Origin: Lepeophtheirus salmonis
Taxonomy: Eukaryota > Arthropoda > Copepoda > Siphonostomatoida > Caligidae
Length of the DNA stretch: 64,000 nucleotides
Assembly: GCF_016086655.4 (NCBI RefSeq)
Contig: NC_052137.2
Span: 18,019,041-18,083,040, forward strand
Reading direction: 5' to 3'
The notes under the pieces were generated by a model. The model searched no databases, was not told the origin of the DNA, and saw nothing but the letters and a program-made list of their open reading frames with translations. Made by a program: the position numbers and the translations under genes. Of the stretch, positions 36,390-48,420 are shown piece by piece (the first letter of the stretch is position 1; each line of letters starts with the position of its first letter).

Positions 36390-37005
36390 AACAGATAGTC
36401 AATGACGTCACAATCTAAACGCGTTGTGGAAGTATTTCTATTAATCTTGGTCGTCATGAAATTTTATGATATTAACTGATTGCAGCCTTAAAAGGAAGGA
36501 AATAAACAAAAATCCACTTTGTATGAAACAAAGATAGAAGCAGGAATGACTCCTATGTTAATCCGGAATTATACTCCGTGCCCAATTGGGACATACATTT
36601 AAAACTTATAATATAAAAAATATTAGCTTCTAAATAAGACCCTTCATTTCACTTGATTTTTGTACGATTAGACATATTTTGTAGAAAATGTTTTGGAGAT
36701 AACTTAACAAATATTTTCTCCTTTGAATGTTGGAATATTTTTTAACAATTATTAGTTGCTTTAACTTTGATCTATAGTTATTCTATTCCAGAATATGGCT
36801 CGGAATCAATACTATACTCTAAAAACGAGAATTTAAAAAAACGGTTTTAAGGGCCAAACTTCTGTAATTGAAAATTTTAAGGATCCTTTTCGTGTCTATG
36901 GCTTAGTTAAATATAATAAATGTGGGTTTGAGTGGGTGACCTGACCTTACCTGAATACCTGATTTTTTTTGCATAGTGTAATTCGTCAAAAAATACAAAT
37001 GCAAT
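36390..37005. other. Non-coding stretch
   Basis: No gene. 36540-36600 (AGCAGGAATGACTCC, AATTATACTCCGTGCCC) resembles 18010-18060, so it is dispersed repeat material of unknown family. Confidence 0.4.
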
Positions 37006-37008
37006 CCA

Positions 37009-37565
37009 CATAGGAGCATACGTATGGGAAGGGGGATAAAGGGGCTGTAGCTTCCCAAATGAAGGAATTTATATTCTTACTAGAAAATTTAATATTTGAA
37101 ATCTAAATAAATGTTGAAATTTTTTATCCAAAAAATTTCAACATTTATCAATAGTTATGGATTTTTGAAATTTTTTCCCAAAAATTTAATCATTTTTGAA
37201 TAGCAATGGATTATTGATATTTTTTTTCACAAAATTTAAAAATTGAAATTTTTTTCCTAAAAATTGTATATTTGAAATTCAATTTTGGAAATTATTTAAA
37301 AAAATTTCTTTTTTTGAGAATGCTCTGTATTTTTGAAATTTTTTTTTAAGATAATTAATTTTTGAGAACAACTATGGGTTTTTGAAATTTTCCCCAAAAA
37401 ATTTAATTGTCTGCGAATAACTGGATTTTTGAAAAAAAAAATTCTGAAAAATTGAATTTTTCAATTTAATTTCCTCTAAATTGTAATTTTGAATTTGTTT
37501 TTTCATTCAAATTACAAAAACCAAGCTCTCCCCCTAAAAATCACATAATCCTGTAGACGTCCCTG
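37009..37565 (+). repeat. Family R element (forward)
   Basis: The decayed head CATAGGAGCATACGTATGGG, with AAAGGGGCTGTAGCTTCCC, is followed by about eight AT units (TTGAGAACAACTATGGGTTT, TTGAAATTTTCCCC pattern). It ends CCAAGCTCTCCCCCTAAAAA, ATAATCCTGTAGACGTCCCTG. It is one of the copies that shows both termini. Confidence 0.6.
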
Positions 37566-37971
37566 CCACAACTCAATTTTAAGAGTATCATTCAAGTTTG
37601 TTTTTGTATGTTGACATCCTAAATGCACATATTATGTATGCAACTACGAAAACTACGAAGTTTTTATTTTTTAGGTTCTTTTTGTTGAATTTTTGTTGAA
37701 GAGGATATTTATGATGAGTGAATTTGATTGATAAGGCTATTTGTTATAAATATTATGTTTTTTTAATGGAATGATTGAATGATGCATGCATACAACAACG
37801 ATGACTCGGAAGATAGGTGTGTCATGATCATAAAAATATCCCATTAAATCCGACATATGTTTATGTAGACATTTTTAAAGTGTTTTAAGAAGAAGACAGT
37901 AAACAGATTGGTCCAAAATTGGAGTCTCATCAAAAAACTTAAATTACTCACATATTAAGTTTTTTATTAGG

Positions 37972-38347
37972 ATTGTGGCTTGTCAACAAACAAGCAGCAC
38001 AGAGTAATTTTTCCCAAAATAGAGTGTGAGATAGATTTTATTCTTATACGAATAGTCGTCAATTTCATTAACCCTTTGGACGTGTCGTAAATTGAATATC
38101 AAATTAGCCGACGAACAACTGAGAAATTTACAAATTTTATTTGAAAAGGTTAAAGAGATAATATAATTTTTCTTAAATTAAATATAGAGCCCAAGCTATA
38201 GTTGACATTTTCAGATATCTTAACTTATCCCAGAAATTTGAATACATGGCTTTTGAGTTATGAGAATATTGTACAAATAAGTAGATTAGAATCTTTTATT
38301 TTTCTTGATTTTGGTTTAAGATTGTTTTAATGTTGATACACCACATA
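37972..38347 (+). mobile_element. MITE-A copy with both ends
   Basis: The left end ATTGTGGCTTGTCAACAAAC and right end TTGATACACCACATA are inverted repeats of each other. The interior carries AGAGTGTGAGATAGATTTTA, CGTGTCGTAAATTGAATATC and AGATTGTTTTAATG. At about 376 bp it gives the family's minimal length, and it has no coding capacity. Confidence 0.65.
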
Positions 38348-38404
38348 TATCTTCATAAAATTTTCTAAAAATTCAATTATTGAGCTTGCTTTTGTTCTAC
38401 TATT

Positions 38405-39600
38405 CTAAAAAAGTGTAAGGAATTTCCTCCATAAGTAAAGTTGATAATCCTGTAGAGAAAAACGTGTGCAAGGAGAAGGGGGGGGGGAGAGGGGAGTTAG
38501 ACTTATGGTATCATTGTTTAAAATACTGATGTGATTATCAGCTGCCTGCTTTATTATGATTTTTGAGGGTATAACGAAAGTATTTATTAGCAGAATGTTT
38601 AATGAAGATATACTAATTATAATTGAATTAGACGTTTTTTTATCCGTTACAGTAGATTTGAAAACGTCACACTCAATAAAATTGTAATTAATTATGAACC
38701 ATATTCTCATAATAATAACTAATGAAACGACAAAGTAGAGTATTCCAAAATATATTTGAAGTTCCAAGTTTAAAAAAGAAGGCTTAAATTAAATATAATC
38801 TACATACTAAAAAATAAACTATCATACATTTATATTAAATATTTAAAATTAAACAATTAGAATCATAATAATAGATTGATCCAAATAATATTTTCTTGTT
38901 CTGACATCGGAATCCAGTTAAATATGTCATAACATTAGGTTACAAAACACAAGCGAGACGTGGAGTTTAATCAAAAAGATCATCACCCATTTTTCTTCAT
39001 ATGGAAGTTGCTATGTACAATTGTGCACAGGATTGATATATCTCTACTGATGAGATCTAAATAATTATTAATAATAAAGTAAATGTCAAAATCATAAAAA
39101 TAGACAATAAACATACTACTAAAATAAAGGTTCGAATTAAATCCTTCGTAAATTTGGTGCAAAAGCTAATTATGTAGTAATGTCCGGCGATATTACTCCT
39201 TATTAAGGGCATCAAAAAAGATCCCCCCCCCCGTTATTTATGTTTGTATACGCAGAATTGCTAATGATAATGCTACACCCAATGCAACTACCCCCGTTGT
39301 TATGACCATTTAATCAGTTATTTTTTGCCTTTTATGAGTTTTTTGAACACCATTTCTTGGAGATTATGAACCAATACTAATCCTTAAGTGATAAAAAAGT
39401 AATATTTATTGACTATTTAATATTAGAAAACTTAATGATCATATCCAAGTCTTTAAGTGAAGAAACTAGTGTAAGACAAACTAGTTGCAAACCATCCAAA
39501 GCTACTACCCCCTTGATGTGATCATTTAAGCACTTGTTTTTGCCATTTAATGAGTTGTGTATCATAATTCTTGATAATTTTAGCTAAAATAGAATTATAT
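38405..39600. other. Non-coding stretch
   Basis: The 120-codon minus-strand frame at 38405-38767 has no recognisable family, is rich in I/L/S and includes a homopolymer G run, so it is not called. Nothing else was seen up to the exon at 39635. Confidence 0.4.
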
Positions 39601-39634
39601 TTTATGATTAGACTTTAAAAAAAGGAATACTTAC

Positions 39635-39936
39635 TGTTAGATGGTACAACATTCAGAGTTCCATTTCGTAATTTGGCGTGGATGACTCTAAACATGCTGA
39701 AAATTATCTCAACTTCACAATTTAAAATGGGGGTATTACTATAAATGACATCATTACCCACATCCTCCATTAATTTAGTGGTGGCTCCTCGGGAAGAGAT
39801 GGGTTTACCCGCGTATTTCTCCATAAACTTTTTGAACGTAGGATGATTAGCAATGGATAAGGGTATATTATATGCAATGAACATCTTTATGAGATCAAAG
39901 TTAAACTCTGACTTGATGTATTCATCTTTAACTTGA
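39635..39936 (-). CDS. BED/hAT-derived protein, internal exon
   Basis: The minus-strand reading SQVKDEYIKSEFNFDLIKMF, IAYNIPLSIANHPTFKKFME and KYAGKPISSRGATTKLMEDV matches the region after the BED finger of hAT-derived proteins. That region has DL...F...NIPL.KL..P.F..FLEKY.G..IP......R, as in CGG-repeat-binding-like proteins. The exon ends AACA-GTAAGT, a near-consensus donor (phase 1). Upstream, an in-frame TAA is followed by AAG acceptor candidates (exon edge 39936 or 39931). A Cys-containing segment just upstream (40000-40060, MACRICRYKC) could belong to a preceding finger exon, but its frame link is unproven. The product is probably nuclear and DNA-binding. It is either a domesticated gene or a spliced transposase remnant. 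Confidence 0.5.
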
Positions 39937-40439
39937 CTTTATAGATGAATATCCATACTCTTGATATGAGATTAGGATAATGAGTGGCGTTTAATTCTAG
40001 ACAGGGACTAAAGGCACATTTATATCGACAAATTCTACAAGCCATCTGTTTCTCGTCCGGTGAGTATTTTCCACATTCCTAGTCCTCCATTTCCAGAAAT
40101 CCAGAGAAAGGTATGGTTATTTAAGGCCTTTTATTCAGTTCTCTATCGACTATCAGCATCTAATATTATATTAATATTGAATAATGAAAGCGGGAATTGA
40201 TATCGTTCTTGATAGAGGAAGATGTTTACTATTTTAGTCAATGGACAATGATACTATAAGTATTTATTCCATTCTCCTAGCACGCTTTTGTATCCTTACC
40301 AAAATTATCAACCTTAGTTATAAGTAGAAATGGGATTTGTTTAAGAGTGTGAGGAGAAGGCGGGAGCAAAATATGATATATTTCTGAATTAAGAGCTTTG
40401 TTAATATCAACTGCCCGTTCTATCTTGTTGCGTGGGGGT

Positions 40440-40735
40440 GGGGGGATAGAGGATAAAAATTACTGCTATAGAGAAGAGAGCCTTGTACATTTAAAGTAAC
40501 ATTAGTCCCCGGGAAAATATCATCATTATATTTTAAATCATATATATTTTGTTTTTGTTATTCATTTGAAAGACAATTGACACCAAAGATATGCTAGAAT
40601 TATTTATTTAGAGGGAGATGTTAACACACCTACAACTGATTAAATAATGAACAAAACAGAAGAAAGAGCACACGCTCAACATTTTTTACTTTTCTAATCT
40701 CTATACTTAGTTTTTTTATTTACACATATCCCATC
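40440..40735. repeat. Dispersed repeat shared with 43.99-44.22 kb
   Basis: ACTGCTATAGAGAAGAGAGC, AGAGGGAGATGTTAACAC, TTAAATAATGAACAAAACAG and AAAGAGCACACGCTC recur in the same order at 43990-44215 with small differences. The family is unknown. Confidence 0.5.
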
Positions 40736-40739
40736 TTTA

Positions 40740-40985
40740 CCTGAAAGTATCTGTGGTTCCACCACCACTGGCTAGTAAGAACAACGTCTACCAGAGTTTA
40801 TCCCTTTATCCCTATGCAGCTGTCATATTGGAGTCCTTGCTACCCTTAGACAGCATTGGTATGATCCTTGAGTATACCCGTTATTTAAAGGCAAGGGGAT
40901 TGAGATCAAGTGAAGAGGATGTCATAATCTGGAGGTATAGATTGCTTGAGGGCACTGGTCTTACTTAAGATGACATCATCTTTTG
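40740..40985 (-). pseudogene. Possible mariner C-terminal relic
   Basis: The minus strand reads MTSSSLDLNPLAF, then IIPMLSKGSKDSNMTAA and LFLLASGGGTTDTF. SSSLDLNPLAF resembles the mariner third box SSSPDLNPLDF, but with Asp replaced by Ala, and the ending resembles a degraded GG.IE tail. A CACCCTGTA end-like motif lies at 41259. The opposite strand has a 71-codon frame with no family match. Confidence 0.3.
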
Positions 40986-41429
40986 TATACCTCAGCTGTA
41001 TGATATAATTATTTGAAAATCAAGAAAAATAAGTTTTTAGAATATTACTGCATAAATACTCCAACAACAGGTGCCGTAGTCTCAAGCCTATAAAAACCTC
41101 CTCAATAAAAACTTCGTCGCTCTTTACATATGTGATCTATGGTAGGGCCTCATTCCACTATATGTTTACATATTTTTGACTAGGTAACGAAATCTCCATA
41201 CACAATAATATTAAATTAATTAGTAGTCAAATTAAAGATAATTATGAAACACCCTGTAAAATGTACAATTATTATAGGTACATATGATACAACCAGAAAC
41301 AAAAAGCACATTTTGTGCTGGTATGTGTGATTGTACATTTATAAAAATTGACCCAATGATGACTGTGAATCCTAAAACAAAATTCATGATAATTTAACTT
41401 GAAAATGTAATAACATAATACATGCTTGT

Positions 41430-41950
41430 TGATTTAGGCGATCAGGGGAGCCTTTGCAGTGTGAGGACGTCGGTTGGTCCTTGCTTCCAACACACTCCGG
41501 AAGAAATAGTCCAGGAGATTCAAGACTGGTGAGTTAGGGGACTAGATGTCCTTGCCAACAATGTCGTGAATCATGCTCATTCAGCCATTCCATGGACTTG
41601 CCATAGACATGGGAGGACGTATTCTCATCCACCTCCACCACCCTGAAAATAGCTCTCATTGACATGCCAGGATCATCTTTGGTCATTTGCTCCAACTTGG
41701 CTATGAAGGGAGGATCCTTGGACTCTCTCCTATACTCTAAGGCCTTGGAGGCCCTCTGAATGAATGCTCTTGGACCTTTTCCTCCTCCGGCCTCTTTATC
41801 AGGTTCTGCACAGTTCTTAAGTTGATTCCAAGCATATCCAAAATCTCATGATTGGTTGTTTTGCCACTGGTGTGCACCAATGCCAATTAAGATGGCGCAC
41901 CTCTTTTCCGGTTCATTGAATTCAATGGGACACAGATTTTGATACTGACG
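41430..41950 (-). mobile_element. Deleted mariner transposase (LEARTNRRP lineage)
   Basis: The minus strand reads MNRKRGAILIGIGAHQWQNN, HEILDMLGINLRTVQNLIKR and PEEEKVQEHS, then PPFIAKLEQMTKDDPGMSMR and AIFRVVEVDENTSSHVYGK, a full bipartite HTH region. It then jumps to HDIVGKDI and SPNSPVLNLLDYFFRSVLEA, RTNRRPHTAKAPLIA. The first two Asp boxes are absent; the third (NLLDYFF) survives. It differs in sequence from the 12-20 kb copies, so it is an independent lineage with an analogous internal deletion. ITRs were not identified. Confidence 0.72.
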
Positions 41951-41954
41951 AACA

Positions 41955-43390
41955 CCTGGTTTTCCTTTTATCTGTTGGTTTCAAATTTCTTTTTGTGTGT
42001 AAAATCTATTTAAATATACGAAAGCTTCTAATTTTCTTTTTTTTTTATAAACAATAGCACTGCTTTTTTAAAACAGTCGAGGGTATTAGATTGTGTAGAA
42101 TATCAGATTTTTTTTAAAGGCTGATTTATAAGCATTCTTAGGAGATCTCCATGATTAATGGTTCACCACTGTTCATCTTTCAAAAACCCGTTCATTTGCG
42201 TATTTTGAGAAACGGTTCGCAGGTAATCCGTGGTTTTACGTATTTTGAATACGATTAGTGGGTAAACCAATTGCTTCAGTTTTAGGTGTTGGGACCACCT
42301 GGGACATCACTAATGCATATAATGTAACACCCCTGACTCCGAACCTAATGCAATTTTCGGGCCGGCCTCAATTTTTCCAACATTATAGTTGGGCCAAATT
42401 CCGCCCATAAAACTAGGGTCTGGTTGGTGTTTAATTGTCAGGCCCAGTCTGGTTTCATTTTTTTATTTATGGGGAATTTTTTTGGAGAGGCCTCTGATTG
42501 GTTTTTAATTACTTTGCAAATTTTTTCAAAAGGTTGTAAATTCCTCTTGTGAGTTCATCTCTGATATACGCACATTGGTATTAGTTTGTTTATAGTTCTA
42601 ACCTCTACAGACAAATGGTTTCTGTCTTTATTATTATTATTTATTGTCAGAGACATTAGTGCAAGACTTTGGGGGTAGAAGAGGGGAAGGGGGTGCTTGC
42701 CGTGCAAAATACATTCATTTCAACCCGGCATTAGCATCTTTAATCTTTATTACTGCACAAAATGAAAGTACTTTGTCTTTATTTTTTCCCCACAAATTCT
42801 CATTAATGTAAATAGTAATGTGCAAAAGTTGTTATTTTTAAATACCTGCAATTGAATTGTATAATATGAAACTCGAGTATTTGAATATCTTCCAATTCTC
42901 TCCAGAAAATTAATGATACATATTAAAAAACATATTGCAGTAATAAAAATGGAAGGTGCTAATGTCGGATTGCAATTTAAGAACTTCGCATGAACAGATT
43001 CAAAACAAACTCTACAAGATAATAGGTTAATAAATCCATTAATGCCTATTATACCTTTTATTGGATCAATTACAACTTATTTGTGATTTTGAAGGCTATC
43101 TTGAGATGACTTATTTTCCAGTGAATGGTGCAATTAAACCAAGCAACAAATTCAAAAAAAAAAAAAAAAAAAAATAGACTGAATAAACTATATTTTTGCC
43201 ACTATCAACGATAAAAATTAAAACTATACTCATACTCAAGAAAAAAAGATGTAATAATCTTCAGAAAGTATAGTTTATAGTTTTTTCCCCTGTTAATCGT
43301 TCATTTTTTCCCCGTTCGTCGTTTATTCATTCAAAAAATGAACCGAAAAAGTGAACGCTGTTTGTTTTTCCATTCAATGTCGAAGCCTGA
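41955..43390. other. Non-coding stretch
   Basis: No gene recognised. A 21-nt A run lies at 43154-43174. CATCACTAATG near 42289 resembles a hAT TAGTGATG terminus in reverse, but no partner was seen. Confidence 0.4.
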
Positions 43391-43394
43391 TAAA

Positions 43395-43715
43395 TACATA
43401 TAGCCAAATATTTCATAGAAATCTCTTAGTCAATTGTAGGCTTGTATTCAAATTTGTGGGATAAGTTAAGATATACAATAGTTTGAACTATAATCACGAA
43501 CTTCTACTTGATTAATAAGACTTACATTGGTCCCAATATAACCCCTTTCAAATAAATAATATCAAATTCTCATTCTTTGATTGTGACGATCAAATTTGGC
43601 TACTTTAAGTTCAATTTATGACACCCTTTAAGGTTTAATGAGAATAATTCGTTGACTTAATTTTGAGAAAAACATTATATTTTGCTTTGTGTTAACGAAC
43701 CATACATTTAATATA
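43395..43715 (-). mobile_element. MITE-A copy (reverse)
   Basis: Carries ATTTCATAGAAATCTCTTAG, TCAATTGTAGGCTTGTATTC, AAATTTGTGGGATAAGTTAA, TTGGCTACTTTAAGTTCAA and GCTTTGTGTTAACGAACCAT, the mirror of the forward order. Confidence 0.6.
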
Positions 43716-43989
43716 AGTAATATCTCTCGGTTACAGTGTAAATAGCATAAGAGTTGTATCAGTGGCGAATCTAACCAAATTTAAGTAGAAGAAGGGGCAA
43801 GTAGGGGCGTGTGTTATAAGTGGGGCACTGTAAAAATGTCCAAGAATACAAGAGAGGAAGTCCAGTAATGTTTCCTTAAATGTTCAGATGGAGTTGTACT
43901 GATTTAGTATAAGTGCTAGGATAGGGTCTACTACTTATGGGACTACTGAATTAAGATCCGTGTTTACATCAGATCCCTATTATGATATG

Positions 43990-44215
43990 ATTTCAGAAAG
44001 AAAAAATGTATTACTACTATAGAGAAGAGAACCTTCCAAAAAATAAATAGTATTAATGCCAATTCTATTTATTTTAGTAAGCATTTTAAAACCAATTTAC
44101 ACCAAAGATAGGGGATAATTCTTCTTTTAGAGGGAGATATTAACCCCACTGCTTTGTATCTATTAAATTATGAATAAAAAAGAAAAAGAGCACACCCACC
44201 AAACATTTTACATAA
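43990..44215. repeat. Second copy of the 40.44-kb repeat
   Basis: CTACTATAGAGAAGAGAACC, AGAGGGAGATATTAAC and AAAAGAGCACACCCACC align with 40440-40735. Confidence 0.5.
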
Positions 44216-44219
44216 TATT

Positions 44220-45405
44220 AAAAGTGATATTTTTCACTACATTTTGCCCATTCGTATAGATACATTACATTGAAACATGATACAGCGGGTGTACTGTTGG
44301 GCAAAACAGTCCACATATATATATAGATCATGAGCTTTGGATGTTCTGGACTCTATGCTAAGCACACTAGGATCACTGAGTCTCCGATCTGTTATGGTGA
44401 TTTTGGTGTCCATTATGATGTATTTGTAGCGCTCACGGATAAAATCGTAAAAAATGAATGACTGCTTTATTTGTCATCGTAGGGTGGGCAGGAATATATT
44501 ATGTAAGAAGTGACAAGCCACCTTAAGCTTCCGTTTAGAACACCCATTGCTTGCATTAAAAAGAAACTTTCGAATAAATAAAGTGCATGAAGAAAACAAT
44601 AATACGACAAAGCATAATATTTTAATGTATGTACAAATATTTCTACCTCGTCGCATTAACATTCCAAAAAAATCAAATATTGTCAAAGGTACTTACTAAA
44701 TGCTAGCGTAATCTATGATGGTTTCTTATGTACCATTAAATCAAAATTCAATGCTTGTAAGCCTAGATATAAAGATATTTTTCTCATAAGTAGAGTTCGG
44801 ATAATATAGTCTCAGACCATTTTGATTTTTAGTGGACCGCACTAATTTGGTACTTAAAAGAAGTTTGATCTGGACCGGTCTCATAGAAAAATTCAGTTTG
44901 GATAGGTTTCATTTAAAATTTGGTCAAGAAAATTATATATGTAGATGAATTATTAATGACATCATGTGTGTTTCAAAATTGTGATCATCGGTAGTTTGGA
45001 CATGTTTAAAAATAACAACACCAATATCAATATGTTTACCCTGAAAATTCAAATAGGTATGTATTGGAGCGGAGCAGCTTTGCCGTCTCGATGGTCCATT
45101 AGATCAGCTACAAACAGCTGTAACGAAGGGAGGGGGGGGGGAGGAAGAAAAGGATATAAACAAGAAGTTAAATCTTTGGCAATGTTTTAGGCCTCTGGAG
45201 CCATTTTTGGCAAGCTTAAGGGCATTTTAATTTTATTTCAATACAGAATTATAGACCCAAAACTTGCAATAGCATTTAATGTCTGTTATAACCCGTTATA
45301 TTTGTATGCAAGTTTTCATTATACAAACCAACTAACAATAATAAACAAGGTTTGTTTATGCTCCAAGTCTCTATGTATAAAAATGTCGGAGTAACAACAA
45401 AAAAG
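44220..45405. other. Non-coding stretch
   Basis: No gene. 44815-44925 has GGACCG/GGTCTCA motifs like MITE-C debris. A G-rich run lies at 45128-45145. The reading frames at 44474-44686 and 44966-45190 have no family match. Confidence 0.4.
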
Positions 45406-45409
45406 CCAA

Positions 45410-45765
45410 TGCGTGTACGAACTCATCTTTACTAGCGTCAGTGCCATGAAGGTTTCCATCTGGAGTGCCACCAACATAGAAAAAAGTCCATTAAAACCCC
45501 TTACACCCAAGAAGAACTAAAACTTCTTAAGCAACTATATGCCATACTTCTGCAATGTTTCCATCTGGACCCTGATCTAAACCTCTGGAGTTTGCAGTTA
45601 GGGGGGTCCTGGAGAAGAATACTTGCTGCAACTCTCGTCCAAATTTGAATTCACTATCATGACAGCGTGATACACCACAGCCACAGCATTCCCCGTCAAC
45701 AGCTGCGAATCTGTTCACCTGTGTGTATTGAGTGTTATTGCTTGTAAAGAAGGACATATTCAATT
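45410..45765 (+). pseudogene. Mariner transposase C-terminal fragment
   Basis: The plus strand over three frames reads PDLNLWSLQL, then VLEKNTCCNSRPNLNSLS followed by a stop, then VHLCVLSVIACKEGHIQ. This is the PDLNPLDF.VW..LE.K......HPN..SL block and the V.A..GGHI tail of mariner transposases. The third Asp is replaced (LNLW). Nothing of the N-terminus is seen upstream. The minus-strand frames in the same place are shadows. Confidence 0.6.
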
Positions 45766-46757
45766 AAATAAATATAGCTAAATACAGTATTGAAACATAT
45801 CACAAAATGGTTTGTAGTTTTTTTTTCTTGAAACATAAAAATCCCTTTTTTCGTAATCTATTCATGTTACTCTAAGTTTCGAGTCCCCACTCTGTAAATG
45901 ATATCTTTCAATCAAAGTTGCCCATTTTTAAGCCTCTATTGTAACCTTCCAAATATTTTTGTCAAAAATTATAATCATAATATTGTTTAATGTGCACCTT
46001 TTTAAGAATAACTTTAGGGGTCAAAGATGTGATGCTCAATGATTTGGTGAACAATAATTTGTGTAGACAGGCTACATATTTACATTCAACATGTTAAGGA
46101 AGTGTGTTAAATCTTGAAAAAATGTATTAAACATGCCAAAATCTTTATAATATTTAGGGACTTCCTTTTAACAAATACGACGCGACATTGTAGGAATTCA
46201 ATGCTATATAATCATCTTCAAATGCAATTAAGACACAATACCCATAACGAATAACCGTTTACGTTTATTTAATCTGAAAAATAAAAATGGAGCAAGGTGA
46301 GACGACGCTATGAAAAAATTGTACGTGCATTTATTAAAAGTAATAATGTAGGGGAGACTGGGTAACATTTTAACAATATTTGTAATTGGCTGAATTACTT
46401 GATGTGAGTCTTAGTCAGACACGCCAATATTGAATCAAACATATCAATATATATATTGTATTAACCCTTTCAATATACTTAAAGATTATATCAGTATGTA
46501 GTTTCTTCACAAATGTGCCTCGATAATTTAACAATAACTTAAAAGCAAACTCGATGAATTTTTATCCGAATTGAGTGTTAATTAGTGTTGTGCTGATCCT
46601 TATTTAATTATGTAGTGATTTCATGATATTCAAATGATTTAAATGGAACATCTGAGGCAGTAGGAACGGAGATTCGTGTTACAAATAAGTTTGTACGATA
46701 AAGATATAAATTTTCTGCAATCTTCATTTCTTTTTAGAGGTTAATTTAAACTACTAC

Positions 46758-46948
46758 TTAAATAACAAAATTATTTGAATCCAACCAACGAGTGTGGTGC
46801 ATTGGACCGACTGACATAAATTTAATTTCATGGTTTGATGTAGTACCAAGAAATATCATTGTGATTTCCAAAAATTTTATATAATCATCTCTTGAAAGAA
46901 GGCGTTGAATTTGTTTGTTGGCAAAATTGATAATTTCTTGTCGTTTAT
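46758..46948 (-). CDS. Exon of an uncharacterised arthropod protein family (HHxRW motif)
   Basis: The minus strand reads DKRQEIINFANKQIQRLLSR, DDYIKFLEITMIFLGTTSNH and EIKFMSVGPMHHTRWLDSN before a stop. R(D)DY.E(F/L)LEL...(F/Y)LG.......F..PG(A)(M)HHARWM is a recurring block in many uncharacterised arthropod and cnidarian proteins, often repeat-associated. The exon begins after a good acceptor (TTTAACTTGCACACTGTAG). It stops soon after the HHTRW block, where relatives continue, so it is probably truncated. Function unknown. Confidence 0.45.
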
Positions 46949-47458
46949 CTACAGTGTGCAAGTTAAACATGCACTTTTACTATTTACAATTCTTTGTAAT
47001 CTTTTAAAGAGTAGAACCTAGGGAAAAGAGGTGTATTTCTCTCATGCTTTTCCCCGAAAACTTTCATTTATAGTAATTGATGATTCCTGAAAATTATTTT
47101 TTAATTCAAAATGACGATATAGGAAAAATCGCAAAGCCATTTAAGTCATCTTGAAAAAAAAGCCCCCCACAAATACAATCCTGCGGCTGCCTCTTCTAAT
47201 TAGAACTGTCTTAGATGTACTGATAGTCACAATATCTAAAATTTATCCCTACTATGCTCGGTCTTCCCTATAAAATTTGTATACATATACTTAATAGTAA
47301 TACGTCTTCAAATAAAAATACTTTAATTCCCAGTAGGATTGGAGCGGCTTGTTTTTTAAAAGAATATACTTACTTACATAAAAACAATCTTGAACATGAA
47401 TAAAAAACACGAGAATATCTCAGTTTTATATTTGTGTTTGACATATATATACAACCTA

Positions 47459-47945
47459 CAGGGGCGTCCGCAGAGGGTGGGTTGGAGGGGCTGTATCCCC
47501 TGCCAAATTAAGGAGTTTTTGCTTTTTTATTAGAAAATTATTCTGTCATTCTGGCGTGTTAAGCAGCGGAACAAAAAATTGAATATTTGAAATTTTTTTG
47601 GAAAAAGTTGAATATTTAAAATATTTTTCAAAAAATGTAAATTTTTGAGTAGCTGTGGATAACAAAATCTTTCCTAAAAAAAATTCATTTTTAAAGATAA
47701 CTGAATTTTTGATTTTTTTTCCCAAAAATTTAATATTTAAAATTAAATTTTTGAATTTTACTTTAAAAATAAAATAAAAACTCTTTGAGTAGCTATAGAC
47801 TTTTTTATATTTTTTCCCAAATATTGTATTGTTTAAAATTTTCTATTTGAAATTTTTAATTTAATTTAATTTTTTTTTGAAAAGCTATGCTTTTTTGAAA
47901 TTTCTTTTAAATATTTTTAATTTTAGATTTAAAAAAAAGTAATAA
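47459..47945 (+). repeat. Family R element nested in MITE-A
   Basis: Canonical head CAGGGGCGTCCGCAGAGGGT, GGGTTGGAGGGGCTGTATCC, AAATTAAGGAGTTTTTGC, followed by AT units with AGTAGCTGTGGATAAC and GAGTAGCTATAGACTTTTT. The right terminus is decayed. Confidence 0.65.
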
Positions 47946-48107
47946 TATTAAAGCTTGATATTTAATATTTGTGTCAATTATATTCAAATTTGGGTGATAA
48001 ATTAAGATACCCAAGAATTTTAACTACAGTTAAGAATCTTTATTTGATTTAAGAGACATACATCATTTGGTATCGGTATGATTTCAAATGAAATACATTG
48101 CATTCTA

Positions 48108-48420
48108 TGAGGTTAATAGAAATACAAGGTTATTCCATAACGCATGTACGACTGATATTTGACTTCCACCACGCTTTTAATATTGACGTCATAGTAAATG
48201 AGTAGTTTCATGTTTTGTCAATATCTGTCTTTCTGCCGAGCAGACGGTGCGATACATTAAATTGAAAATTCTAGCAATAGTGACGCCATAAACTATGAGT
48301 GGTTGCTTGTTTTGTCAAAACCTGGTTGTCTTGCCCAGTAGTCGATAAAATATATCTGATTGAAAATTCTAGTAAGCCCGATTACATGATGGTCTAACCT
48401 TGGATTGCTATTAACCTTGA
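48108..48420. mobile_element. MITE-B, complete with TIRs and 7-bp TSD
   Basis: Begins TGAGGTTAATAGAAATACAA and ends CCTTGGATTGCTATTAACCTTGA. The inverted ends share GGTTAATAG.AAT.CAAGGTTA, about 30 bp in total. A perfect 7-bp direct repeat CATTCTA flanks it (48101-48107 and 48421-48427). The interior holds two similar blocks (GTCAATATCTGTCTTTCTG and GTCAAAACCTGGTTGTCTTG, each followed by TTGAAAATTCTAG). There is no coding capacity; the mobilising transposase is unknown. Confidence 0.75.

Noticed and set aside
38405..38767. 120-codon minus-strand frame
   Set aside because: Crosses a homopolymer G run and low-complexity AT sequence; no recognisable domain and no related copy.
45527..45763. Cys-rich minus-strand frame (GECCGCGVSRC)
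   Set aside because: It is the shadow of the plus-strand mariner C-terminal relic.
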